A stretch of DNA of 64,000 nt from Myxococcales bacterium. GTDB taxonomy: Bacteria > Myxococcota_A > UBA796 > GCA-2862545. Below are positions 8,952-17,351 of the stretch, piece by piece. The DNA is taken from assembly GCA_019634415.1 (NCBI GenBank), contig JAHQVJ010000021.1, positions 54,025 through 118,024 on the forward strand. The letters run 5' to 3'. The stretch's first letter is position 1. Each line of letters opens with the position of its first letter. A program made the translations under genes and the position numbers. Below the pieces are notes generated by a model, which worked only from the letters and a program-made list of their open reading frames with translations, ran no database searches and was not told the DNA's origin.

Positions 8952-10703
8952 ATGGAGCGCACGATGTGGATCTGGATGATGCTGTGGGGGTGCCAAGGGG
9001 AAGGCACGCCGGGCACCACGGATCCCCGGCCGACGATCCCGTGGCAGACCAATCCCCCACCCGACCGAACGGAAGAGCCGCCCCCCGTCGACACGGGACC
9101 GGACGAGCCTGTGCTCGAGCTGGTGGGCTGCAACCCCGACGTGGCCACGAGCTACACGCTTCCCACCACCACGGCCTGCCTGTTGGGTCGACAGGCCCTG
9201 CTCGTGGAGGCCTACCTGGGCGTGCCCTACGCCGAGCCCCCCGTGGGGCAGCGGCGCTGGGCCAGGCCCGTACCCATCGAGGTCACCCCCGTCGACGAGA
9301 AGATCGGCTGGGCCGTGCCCATCGAGGCCAAGGAAGCCGGCCCCGCCTGCCCGCAGACCTACGGCACCGACGACGGAGGTATCAGCGAGGACAGCGAGAG
9401 CTGCCTCACCCTCAACGTGTTCCGCCCGAAGGACACCGAGCAAGGGCACGACCTGCCGATCCTGGTGTTCCTCCACGGCGGTGGATTCACCGACGGCTCG
9501 AGCACACAGCGCATGTTCGTGGGCGAGAGCTTCGCCAATCCGCTGGAGGAGCAGCCCTTCCCTCCTTCGGCCCTCAAGCTCGCCACCGACGCCATCGTGG
9601 TCACGGTGAACTACCGCCTCGGTCCGCTGGGGTTCCTGGCCCACCGAGGGCTGGCGGCCGCCGATCCAGACGGCGTCACGGGCAACCAAGGCCTCTGGGA
9701 CGCCCTGGAGGCGTTGCGCTGGGTGCACACCAACGCCGAAGCCATGGGCGGCTCCGCCGACCAGATCGCCCTGTTCGGGGAGTCCGAGGGTGCCGAGGCG
9801 GCCTGTGCGCTGATGGCCAGCCCGGAGTCGGCGGGGCTGTTCACGTCGGTGATCCTGCAAGGAGGCGGCTGCACGGCGATCGACCATGGCCTGTCCACGC
9901 CGGGATCGAGCGAAGGAGCGGCCTTCGACCAGGGCGACGCCATGGCCGAGGCCCTCGGCTGCGCCGACGCAGGCACCGACACCGAGGTGGTGGCGTGCAT
10001 GCGAGACCGCACTCGCGAGCAGCTGGTGGACACCCTGCGCGCGCGGCGCACGCCGGTTCGAGACGGCCCCCGCTACGGGCCCGTTGTGGACGGTCGACTG
10101 CTGGTGGAGCCCCCCGCGGTGACCTTCGCGAAGGGCCTGGTGAACGACGTCCTGGTGGTCGGTGGAGCCAACGCCTTCGCCGGAGAACGCTACGCCACCC
10201 GGGATGCGGTGACCACGACCGAGGAGCTGCACGCGGCCCTTCAGCAACTGGGGATCAACCTCGGGCTTCCGGCCGCCGAGCTGCAGGCCCTCTACCCACC
10301 CGCGGAGCACGACGACGATCCGCAGGCAGCGCTGGTGGCTGCCCTCACCGACACCACCTTCGTCTGCCCCGTCCGCGACACCCTCGACGCGCTGTCGTCC
10401 CACACGTCGGTCCACGCCTACCAGTTCCAGTACGGAGCCCCGTCGCAGTTCGACGAGCTTCCCTTCGTGTTCGGCACGCTCGATCCCACCCATCCCGCAC
10501 AAGATCTGTCCGAGACGATCCGAGCGGCCTGGATCTCCGTGGCGATGGGCGCGCCAACCTACGGCACCTTGGGCGCATGGCCCACCATGGGTCCAGCGTC
10601 CATGGGCGGAGGCACCTGGGTCTCCATCGCCGACGAGGCCGTGATCACCCTGGGCTTCCGGCAGGCGACCTGCGACGCGCTGGCCGAGATGGCCGCGCCG
10701 TAG
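8952..10703 (+). CDS. Carboxylesterase type B-like lipoprotein, catalytic His apparently lost
   Basis: A 583-residue alpha/beta hydrolase of the type B carboxylesterase family (NPDV..TTACLLG, AYLGVPYAEPPVGQRRW, SCLTLNVFRP). The oxyanion-hole HGGGF (175-179) and nucleophile elbow GESEGA (Ser278) are present, although the family usually has GESAGA. The C-terminal block that normally reads H-G-x-E-L-P-F-V-F-G reads QFDELPFVFG, with no histidine at the catalytic place, so activity is doubtful. The N-terminus is a short signal with lipobox (WGC, Cys14) and a Pro/Thr-rich linker. ATG 8952 has GGGAG upstream; ATG 8964 is an alternative. Confidence 0.8.
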   Translation: MERTMWIWMMLWGCQGEGTPGTTDPRPTIPWQTNPPPDRTEEPPPVDTGPDEPVLELVGCNPDVATSYTLPTTTACLLGRQALLVEAYLGVPYAEPPVGQRRWARPVPIEVTPVDEKIGWAVPIEAKEAGPACPQTYGTDDGGISEDSESCLTLNVFRPKDTEQGHDLPILVFLHGGGFTDGSSTQRMFVGESFANPLEEQPFPPSALKLATDAIVVTVNYRLGPLGFLAHRGLAAADPDGVTGNQGLWDALEALRWVHTNAEAMGGSADQIALFGESEGAEAACALMASPESAGLFTSVILQGGGCTAIDHGLSTPGSSEGAAFDQGDAMAEALGCADAGTDTEVVACMRDRTREQLVDTLRARRTPVRDGPRYGPVVDGRLLVEPPAVTFAKGLVNDVLVVGGANAFAGERYATRDAVTTTEELHAALQQLGINLGLPAAELQALYPPAEHDDDPQAALVAALTDTTFVCPVRDTLDALSSHTSVHAYQFQYGAPSQFDELPFVFGTLDPTHPAQDLSETIRAAWISVAMGAPTYGTLGAWPTMGPASMGGGTWVSIADEAVITLGFRQATCDALAEMAAP

Positions 10704-10743
10704 TCCTTGACGATGCCCCCCCGAGCAAGGCACAACCACGAAC

Positions 10744-12255
10744 ATGCCACGCTGGACCCGCCGAGACTTCCTTGGAGCCGCTGCCGCCACCCCCGTCGCA
10801 GCAGCCGCCTGTAGTGGCGCGCGTCCCCAGGACGGCCCACCGCACATCGTCTACATCTACACCGACCAGCACCGCGCGCCGCTGCTCGGCTCCTACGGCC
10901 ACCCCGACGCGCTCACTCCCCACATCGACGCACTCGCCGCCGAGGGGGTGCTCTTCGAGCATTGCTTCACCAATGCCCCCATCTGTCGGCCGGCCCGCGC
11001 CACCATGATGAGCGGTCTGTTGCCGAGCGACCACGGGTGCTGGAACAACAACCAGTTCGCCGATCGCCGCGGCGAGAGTCACGTTCGGCGCATGCGGGAC
11101 GCTGGCTGGCACACCGCCATGATCGGCAAGTCACACCTCGATCTGGTGATGGGCGACGCGAGCCAGTCCCCCAACACCGACAACCTGCGCGCCTGGGGCT
11201 TCGAGGACAGCCTGGAGCTGCTCTCCCAGCCCACCACCGTGGTCAAGCCCAACGCGTACATGGAGTGGCTGGCCGAGACGACACCGGCGGGGGACGTGCC
11301 CAAGACGCAGCGCCACAAGGGCTACGTCAACGCGTGGGAGCACCTGATCCACAGCCCTCCGCCCGACGCCGAGCCCTATCGACTGTCCACGGACGACCAC
11401 CTCGATGTGTTCTGCGGCCGCCGGGCAGCGGACTGGATCCGCACGCGGGCCGGAAGTCACCCCGACACCCCGTTCTACCTGCAGGTCAACCTGCCTGGTC
11501 CCCACAGCCCCTTCGACGCGACCTCGGAGTTTCGCGAGCTGTACGACGAAGCGCAGATCACGCTACCGATCCTCGGCGAACCCCCCACCGATCGGGGCGC
11601 GCTCGTGGCGTTCCTCCACGAGACGAAGCCCGAGCTACACGGCCTCACCGAGGCGGATGCTCGCTTCCTGCTCATGACCTACCTGTCGAAGATCACGCTG
11701 ATCGACTTCGTGGTGGGCGAGGTGGTGGCTGCCATCGAGGAAGCGGGGATCGCGGACCACACCTGGATCGTCTACGGCTCCGACCACGGCGAGCTCGCGG
11801 GCGACCACGAGCTGTGGGGCAAGGTGGCGATGTACGAGGGCTCGCTGCGGATCCCCTTCATCGTGCGCCCGCCAGGGGGAACGTCGCCCTGGCGCACCAA
11901 CGCACTGGTGGACCAGCGCGACGTGACGGCCACGATCCTCGGCATCGCCGGTGAGTCGGGGCCGGGAGGAGGCACCTCCCAGCTCCCTCGGATCGAGGCG
12001 GGCCCCGACGCTGCGGGAGCCCAGACGGGCCGCGAGCACGTGGTGGCACAGATCGCGGGCCATCCTCAGGGCTCGCTGCGCACGGCGATGGTGCGGAGCG
12101 AGCGGCACAAGCTCGTCTACAACCTCGACGACGGCGTCGCCGAGGAGCTGTACGACCTGGATGCGGATCCGGTCGAGCGTGACAACCGCATCGCGGATCC
12201 GGACCAAGCGACCACCGTGAACACCCTCAGGAACGCGCTGCTGGACCAGACGTAG
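10744..12255 (+). CDS. Tat-exported sulfatase / arylsulfatase-type hydrolase
   Basis: A 503-residue alkaline-phosphatase-superfamily sulfatase. It begins with a twin-arginine signal (TRRDFLGAAAA) followed by ACSG, which could be a Tat lipobox. The active-site sequence is Cys81 in CRPAR, fitting C-x-P-x-R, so it needs conversion of Cys81 to formylglycine. Metal-site segments YTDQHRAP (near 40) and YGSDHGELAGDHELWGK are present. The substrate is unknown. It follows the carboxylesterase by 40 bases and may be co-transcribed. No bona fide formylglycine-generating enzyme lies next to it; the SUMF1-like domain at 51 kb lacks the catalytic cysteines. The end overlaps the convergent gene by 29 bases. 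Confidence 0.88.
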   Translation: MPRWTRRDFLGAAAATPVAAAACSGARPQDGPPHIVYIYTDQHRAPLLGSYGHPDALTPHIDALAAEGVLFEHCFTNAPICRPARATMMSGLLPSDHGCWNNNQFADRRGESHVRRMRDAGWHTAMIGKSHLDLVMGDASQSPNTDNLRAWGFEDSLELLSQPTTVVKPNAYMEWLAETTPAGDVPKTQRHKGYVNAWEHLIHSPPPDAEPYRLSTDDHLDVFCGRRAADWIRTRAGSHPDTPFYLQVNLPGPHSPFDATSEFRELYDEAQITLPILGEPPTDRGALVAFLHETKPELHGLTEADARFLLMTYLSKITLIDFVVGEVVAAIEEAGIADHTWIVYGSDHGELAGDHELWGKVAMYEGSLRIPFIVRPPGGTSPWRTNALVDQRDVTATILGIAGESGPGGGTSQLPRIEAGPDAAGAQTGREHVVAQIAGHPQGSLRTAMVRSERHKLVYNLDDGVAEELYDLDADPVERDNRIADPDQATTVNTLRNALLDQT

Positions 12256-13282
12256 TCGTCTGCAGCTCGGGAATGGCCGCACCGAGGCCGCTGGCGCGCA
12301 CGGCCGCCACCGCATCGCCGTGGAGCGCCGAGGCGCCCCAGTCGTCGCCGCCCAGGGTGCGCAGCTGCTGGAGCAAGGCCGTGTGAAGCGCTGTCGCGGC
12401 CGGGCCATGCCGCTCCTCGGCAAGCACGCGAGCCGCCTCGGCCCCCTGGGATCGCCAAGTGATCAGGACCTCCACCGCGTCCGCCTCCGCTGCCACGACC
12501 CGAGCCCCCGATCCGCTGCGCGCGATCCGTAGGTGGGCCGCCGCCCGGCTGGGAGGATCGTCGACGAGCAGGTGGGCGAGGGCTCGCCCCACCGCCACCC
12601 AGCAAGCCGCCGCCCCGCGCCACACGCCCTCGAACGCCTCCAGCGCATCCGCTCCCCGCCCCTGCCGCAGCGCGAGCATGGCCAAGTTCACGCGCGCGGT
12701 GCGCCGCACCTGGCTCGACAGCAACGGGTGGCCCGCCACCCCACGCAGCATCCGCTCCGCCCGCTCCCCCTCGGCCTCCAGCGCGCGGGCCAGCCGATGA
12801 TGGGACCACACGCGCTGCGCGGCCCACACCACCGCCACCCCCACCATGCCGAATCCCACGGCCGCCAGGGGGGAGCCCGAAGCCACCGTGGACACCACCG
12901 CCAACACGCCCACGGCGGGCAAGGCGGCCGCGAGCGGCAGCCCCAGCACCGCGCCGTGCAGCGGACGAGCGTCTCGACCCGATGGACCGGCCACCACGGG
13001 ACGCTGCGACGCAGCCATGCGATCCCACAGCAGCACCCCCACCCCAAGCGCTCCCCCGGCGGCCATCCCCGTCGTGCCGCCCGTCGCCGCAGCTCCAGCC
13101 ACCCCCTGGGTGATCTGGAGCAGGCTCCCCACGGCCGTGCCCACGGCTGTGCCACAGAGGCCCCACGTCCCCATCACCAGCCCCCAGCGCATGGTAGAGG
13201 CGCGCTCTCGCGCGATCTCGTCGCCGCCCGCTGGAGGATCGAAGGGCCCCGCAGGGTCGGAGCCCCGGAGGTCCGGGCTCAT
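12227..13282 (-). CDS. Membrane protein with TPR-like C-terminus, unknown function
   Basis: A 351-residue protein starting at ATG 13282. Residues about 30-145 contain four hydrophobic, glycine-rich segments (WGLVMGTWGLCGTAVGTAVG; MAAGGALGVGVLLW; VLGLPLAAALPAVGVLAVV; AVGFGMVGVAVVWAA) that probably span the membrane. The remainder is an alanine/arginine-rich helical region resembling degenerate TPRs (LAMLALRQGRGADALEAFEGVW). No family is recognised. It is the last gene of a three-gene minus-strand cluster; one base separates its start from the stop of the gene upstream. Confidence 0.6.
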   Translation of the reverse strand: MSPDLRGSDPAGPFDPPAGGDEIARERASTMRWGLVMGTWGLCGTAVGTAVGSLLQITQGVAGAAATGGTTGMAAGGALGVGVLLWDRMAASQRPVVAGPSGRDARPLHGAVLGLPLAAALPAVGVLAVVSTVASGSPLAAVGFGMVGVAVVWAAQRVWSHHRLARALEAEGERAERMLRGVAGHPLLSSQVRRTARVNLAMLALRQGRGADALEAFEGVWRGAAACWVAVGRALAHLLVDDPPSRAAAHLRIARSGSGARVVAAEADAVEVLITWRSQGAEAARVLAEERHGPAATALHTALLQQLRTLGGDDWGASALHGDAVAAVRASGLGAAIPELQTTTSGPAARS

Positions 13283-13283
13283 G

Positions 13284-14114
13284 TCAGGGGTCGAAGGTGG
13301 CGCCGGGTCGGCCCACGCGGAAGGGCCCCAGCGCCCCTTGCAGCACCGAGGCGTGGCGTACCACGTCGCCCGTGAACAGCGCCTCGGCATACCCCAGCGA
13401 GGTCGCCGTCATGGGTGGGGGCAGCGGGGCCGCCTGCACCCAGACCTGCTGCTCCTCGTAGGACGCCAGCTGCCAGGCGGTGCGCACCTGCTCCCACACG
13501 GGCCCCATCGACGCCAGCGCCACCTGGGTCTCGCGGTCGCCGTCGTCGAAGCGCTCCCGCACCATGCGGTACACCGCCACCCGATCCGCCACGCTGACGC
13601 GCAGCACGCCCCCCTGCTGCGCCTCCCGACACAGCGACGCGTAGTTGATCCACGCCTCGATGTCGGCCTCGGTCAGGGCCAAGCGCTCCTCGTCGTCGGA
13701 GGACCACACCGCCAGGGCGCGCCGCTGAACACCCCACAGATCCTCCGCGGTGGGCTCCTGGATGGGTCCGGAGCCAGTGTGTGCCGTCCACACCGCTTCG
13801 GCACGCGCGGCCGCCCCCTGAAGGCCCCTGCCCACTGCGAGCGCCTGGCCGTGCTCTCGGAGCTTGGCCATCCAGTCCGTCGTGGCCTCGCGATCCTGCG
13901 TGTAGCGCTCGCTCAGCTCCTTGTGGGCCAGGTGCCGGTCTCCGGGGGCTACCCGTCGCGCAGCGAGCAGCTCCACGTACGCCAGCACCTCGTCGGACTG
14001 CCCACACGTGAGTGCGGGCTGGCCCTGCGAGGCCGGCACCAAGGCCGTGGCCGGATCGGAGCAGTCGATGCTCCGAGAGCACCCGATCACCGCCAGCAAA
14101 GCCAGCGCGATCAT
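13284..14114 (-). CDS. Helical lipoprotein of unknown function
   Basis: A 276-residue protein starting at ATG 14114, with MIALALLAVIGC as a short lipoprotein signal (Cys12). The mature part is predominantly helical and charged, with repeated Trp and Glu (ADIEAWINYASLCREAQ, SMGPVWEQVRTAWQLASYEEQQVW). I do not recognise a family. The ATG overlaps the stop of the upstream gene (ATGA), and its own stop is one base before the next start, so the three genes form one tightly coupled operon. Confidence 0.65.
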   Translation of the reverse strand: MIALALLAVIGCSRSIDCSDPATALVPASQGQPALTCGQSDEVLAYVELLAARRVAPGDRHLAHKELSERYTQDREATTDWMAKLREHGQALAVGRGLQGAAARAEAVWTAHTGSGPIQEPTAEDLWGVQRRALAVWSSDDEERLALTEADIEAWINYASLCREAQQGGVLRVSVADRVAVYRMVRERFDDGDRETQVALASMGPVWEQVRTAWQLASYEEQQVWVQAAPLPPPMTATSLGYAEALFTGDVVRHASVLQGALGPFRVGRPGATFDP

Positions 14115-14608
14115 GCGCCCGCGCCGAGCATCCAGTAGGGAGAGCCCGCCAGTTGAACCTTCAGCTGCTGAACGTCGGAGGGATGCAGCTCGAACATCTG
14201 CGGCTGCCCCGTCCGCGGATTGGTCTGCGTGGCGAACCACCGATCTCCGACCTTGGTCTTGTGGAGCACCAGGCCGCTGGGGTCGTGGTAGACCATGTCC
14301 AGATCGGCCGCCGTCAGCTGCCCCGGCTGGCCATCCCGCGTCTGCTCGGGCTCCTCCGGCTCCGGCTCCGGCTCCTCTGGCTCTGGCTCTGGCTCTGGCG
14401 TGAGCGCCTCGATGACCTCGTCCACCTCCCAGCGTAGCTCGAGCTCGTCGATGCCCCGCTTGGCGGACTCGAGGTGCTCGAGCACCGAGCTGCGATCGGC
14501 ATGCGCCGACGCCTCTCGGAGGAGCTCCTCCTTGATGGCGTCGCGATCCTTGTAGGCTGCCGCCGTGAGGCGCTCGACCAAAGCGTCGAGGGCTTCGTAC
14601 CCGGCCAT
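14111..14608 (-). CDS. Small protein with acidic EP-repeat linker
   Basis: A 165-residue soluble protein with a strong AGGAGG site before ATG 14608. Residues 1-70 form charged helices (YEALDALVERLTAAAYKDRDAIKEELLREA). They are followed by a Pro-Glu linker (TPEPEPEPEEPEPEPEEPEQ) and a C-terminal beta-like module of about 65 residues (LDMVYHDPSGLVLHKTKVGDRWFATQTNP). The linker suggests two domains on a flexible tether. First gene of the three-gene minus-strand operon; function unknown. It is divergent from the cyclic-nucleotide/methyltransferase fusion 62 bases away. Confidence 0.6.
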   Translation of the reverse strand: MAGYEALDALVERLTAAAYKDRDAIKEELLREASAHADRSSVLEHLESAKRGIDELELRWEVDEVIEALTPEPEPEPEEPEPEPEEPEQTRDGQPGQLTAADLDMVYHDPSGLVLHKTKVGDRWFATQTNPRTGQPQMFELHPSDVQQLKVQLAGSPYWMLGAGA

Positions 14609-14669
14609 TCCTCGTCCTCCTGAGATGACCACGAGAGGAGGTGGGTAACACCTCGTGTAGAGTGCCGCC

Positions 14670-16061
14670 GTGGTGTTCCTCGACGCCTTCGATCCAGCGG
14701 ACCGCGCCACATTCGAGGGCGCGGCCACCCGACGTGCACTTCAGCCCGGCGCCTACCTGATCCGCCGCGGCCAGCCCGGCGGAGACGTGTATCTCCTGCT
14801 CGAGGGCAGCTTGGACGTGCTGGACGACCGCCAGCACCCAGAGGTGCTCCTCAACACCCTGGGGCCCGGCGCGATCCTGGGGGAGGTCGCCTTCGTGGAC
14901 GGCGCACCGCGCTCGGCGGACGTGCGTGCCCGATCGAGCTGCACCGTGCTGCACTGGCCTCGCGGCGAGCTGCGCGACCTGCTGGCCTGCCACCCGGCCT
15001 TGTCGGCGCGCTTCTTCGAGGGCGTCGCCCGGCTGACGGTGGCGCGGGTGCGCGGGCTGACGGATCGGGCGGTGGGAGCCTACGCCACCACCCTCGACGA
15101 GAGCGAGGTGACCGCCTGGATCCGCAGGATCGTGGACCGCGTGAAGGGAGCCTTGCCACCCCTCGAGGCAGCCCTGCGGACGCGACCCACCGACGGAGAG
15201 ACCCAGGCCAGCGTGGGACGCGTGCTCGACGAGCTGCAGGCCTCGGTGACCAAGCTCTTCGCCGCCCACGACGACGTGCGGACGCGAGTACGTGCTGCAG
15301 CCCTGCTGCGCCAGGAGCTCCATCCGTACCTCGTCCGCAGTCGCCTCGCGGATCTGGCGCTGCGGCGCGTGGATGGGGTGGCTGGATACCGCGAGGTGCT
15401 GATGCACGCGATGCGGGGCGAGTCCTCGGGGGACGGCCGCCTGGGCGAGGTCATCGATCGTTGGTTGCTGGAGCGCCCCACGTTCCGCGCCATCCGAGAG
15501 CGTCCGGACGTCCTGATGACCACCCTGGCCGAGGTCCTCCCCACTGATCGTGCCGCACGCGTCCTGGTCGTGGATCTCGGCACGGGCGAGCTCGTCCGAC
15601 GGGTGAGCCAAGCGCACGCCGCACACGATCTGGTGGTCACGGTGATCGACCAGGACTCCCTGGCCCTGGAGCAGGCCTGGGAAGACGCCGAGGGATCGGT
15701 CGAGGTCCGCCCCCTGCCGCACAACCCCGCGCGGCTGGCCCTGCGACAGGCAGAGCTGGAGCCAGACCTCGAACCACACGACGTGGTGGTGGTGCAGGGG
15801 CTGCTGGAGCACCTCCCGGAGCGCATGGCCATCGCGCTCGTCGCCGCCTGTCAGCGGCAGCTCGTGCCTGGAGGATGGGCGCTGATCACCAGCCTGGCCC
15901 CGTCCGACGATCGCGTGCTCCTCGACCGCCTGCTGGAGTGGCCCACGATCCGTCGTCACGGCACGGCTCTGCAGGGGCTGATCCAAGCCGCTGGGCTGTC
16001 TCCCCAGCCCACACCTGCCCCCTCCGCTCCAGCCCAGCTGGTGCTGGGCCGACGCAGCTGA
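14670..16061 (+). CDS. Cyclic-nucleotide-binding domain fused to methyltransferase-like domain
   Basis: A 463-residue two-domain protein. Residues 1-120 are a cNMP-binding beta-roll (GAYLIRRGQPGGDVYLLLEGSLDVL...LGPGAILGEVAFVDGAPRSADVRA), with the phosphate-binding-cassette pattern GE-x6-PRSA-x-V. A helical middle (125-290) links to a C-terminal Rossmann-like part with VLVVDLGTGEL near 308 and HDVVVVQGLLEHLPE near 366, as in SAM methyltransferases. This implies a methyltransferase, or a pseudo-enzyme, gated by a nucleotide. The start is GTG 14670 or the adjacent GTG 14673. There is no DNA-binding helix-turn-helix, so it is not a CRP-type regulator. Confidence 0.75.
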   Translation: MVFLDAFDPADRATFEGAATRRALQPGAYLIRRGQPGGDVYLLLEGSLDVLDDRQHPEVLLNTLGPGAILGEVAFVDGAPRSADVRARSSCTVLHWPRGELRDLLACHPALSARFFEGVARLTVARVRGLTDRAVGAYATTLDESEVTAWIRRIVDRVKGALPPLEAALRTRPTDGETQASVGRVLDELQASVTKLFAAHDDVRTRVRAAALLRQELHPYLVRSRLADLALRRVDGVAGYREVLMHAMRGESSGDGRLGEVIDRWLLERPTFRAIRERPDVLMTTLAEVLPTDRAARVLVVDLGTGELVRRVSQAHAAHDLVVTVIDQDSLALEQAWEDAEGSVEVRPLPHNPARLALRQAELEPDLEPHDVVVVQGLLEHLPERMAIALVAACQRQLVPGGWALITSLAPSDDRVLLDRLLEWPTIRRHGTALQGLIQAAGLSPQPTPAPSAPAQLVLGRRS

Positions 16062-16122
16062 CCCACCGGTCGTCCCTGGACCGCGCCCCCCGGTGTAGGT
16101 TGGCGTGACCCCGGAGCCCGCC

Positions 16123-16935
16123 ATGCCGCTCGTGCCCCTCCTGTCGATGATGGCCTGCGCCCCGCAGCAGCCCGCTCCACCGGATCCTGCCCCAGCCATC
16201 GCCGACACCCCCAGCCTGACGGTGGAGGAGCTGGCCGCCGATGCCGAGCGAACCGCCCTGGTTCCCTCCCCGTCTGAGACCCAGCGCGCGCTGCAGGCCA
16301 GCGGCATCGAGGTGAGCCTCGCCGACCTGATCCCGACCCGTCGCTTCGACTTCGACGCAGCCGAGCCCGATCGAGCCGCGGTCCGCACGGGGGTGGTGCT
16401 GGCGGACATGCTGCTGTCGGTACGCACCTCCGACACCGACGCCCTGGTGGGCCAGCTGGGCGCCATCGCCAAGGGGATGGAGCAGCTCGACGGCGGGCAG
16501 GACATCCTCCTCACCCTCGCCGATCTACAGAAGCGGGTGGCCGCCGAGGCCGTCACGCGCGACGAGCTGCTCAAGGAGCTCGACGAGCTGTCGGGGGCGG
16601 TGATCCCCGAGCTACAGTTCAACGGCCGCGAGCGCGTGGTGCCGTTGATCCAAGCGGGATCCTGGCTCGAAGGGGCCCACCTGGTGAGTCGAGCGCTGAA
16701 GGGCTCGGCGAAGCCCGAGGCAGCCGCAGCGCTGCTGAAGGCACCCGACGTCGTGGGCTACTTCCACGGCTATGCCAAGCAGCACGGCTCCGCCGAGGTG
16801 TCTCCCACCGTGACGGTCCAGCTCGATCAGTGCCTGACGAAGCTCCAGGCGATCGCAGGCCAGCCGGAGCCGCTGTCGGACGAGGATCTGGCCACCGTGG
16901 CCAGCGTGACCCAAGACGTGCTGTCGATGCTGTAG
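16123..16935 (+). CDS. Helical lipoprotein upstream of FHA-ABC transporter
   Basis: A 270-residue lipoprotein. ATG 16123 has GGAG seven bases upstream and yields the signal MPLVPLLSMMAC with lipidation at Cys12; a GTG at 16105 is a less likely start. The mature protein is almost wholly helical (DTDALVGQLGAIAKGMEQL; LADLQKRVAAEAVTRDELLKELDEL), with no recognised domain. It begins a run of same-strand genes leading to the ABC transporter and may be an envelope partner of it; this is inferred from position only. Confidence 0.65.
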   Translation: MPLVPLLSMMACAPQQPAPPDPAPAIADTPSLTVEELAADAERTALVPSPSETQRALQASGIEVSLADLIPTRRFDFDAAEPDRAAVRTGVVLADMLLSVRTSDTDALVGQLGAIAKGMEQLDGGQDILLTLADLQKRVAAEAVTRDELLKELDELSGAVIPELQFNGRERVVPLIQAGSWLEGAHLVSRALKGSAKPEAAAALLKAPDVVGYFHGYAKQHGSAEVSPTVTVQLDQCLTKLQAIAGQPEPLSDEDLATVASVTQDVLSML

Positions 16936-16948
16936 GAGGGAAACCGCG

Positions 16949-17347
16949 ATGATGCTTGCATGGATGGTGGCCGCCGCCCTCGGCAGCGGCATCGAAGAGG
17001 CGGAGACGTGCCTGCGCACCAAGGTGTGGGAGGGCTACGCCGACGGGTGGGGCGTGCGCACCATGACGTCGGCCCAGCTCGAGGCCGGCAAGACCCGCAG
17101 CTACCTGGTGACGCTGTACGCCGGCAACACCTACAAGATGCTCGGTTGTGCCGAGGCATCCACCAAGAACCTGGACATCTTGCTCTACACGTCCAAGGGA
17201 GAGCTCCTCGCCCGAGACGACACCAGCGACCGTGAGCCGCAGCTGTCGTTCACTCCCGAGCAGACGGGCACCTTCTACGTGGTGCTCTACCTGCGCGAGA
17301 CCTCCACGCCCAAGGCGGCCGCAGCCTTGGCCGTCTCCTATCGGTAG
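16949..17347 (+). CDS. Small secreted PPC-like beta-domain protein
   Basis: A 132-residue protein with signal peptide MMLAWMVAAALGSG behind a GGAGGG site. The body resembles a bacterial pre-peptidase C-terminal (PPC) beta-sandwich: LEAGKTRSYLVTLYAGNTYKML, then LDILLYTSKGELLARDDTSDREPQLSFTP, then GTFYVVLYLRE. PPC domains usually appear as secretion-associated appendages; here it stands alone. It lies 13 bases after the lipoprotein and four bases before the ABC gene, so the three should be co-transcribed. Confidence 0.6.
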   Translation: MMLAWMVAAALGSGIEEAETCLRTKVWEGYADGWGVRTMTSAQLEAGKTRSYLVTLYAGNTYKMLGCAEASTKNLDILLYTSKGELLARDDTSDREPQLSFTPEQTGTFYVVLYLRETSTPKAAAALAVSYR

Positions 17348-17351
17348 CCAC

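Noticed and set aside
14115..16622. Upstream extension of the minus-strand frame that ends at 13284
   Set aside because: The frame stays open for 3.3 kb only because of high GC; the lipoprotein signal at 14114 marks the true start, and the plus strand carries the cNMP fusion.
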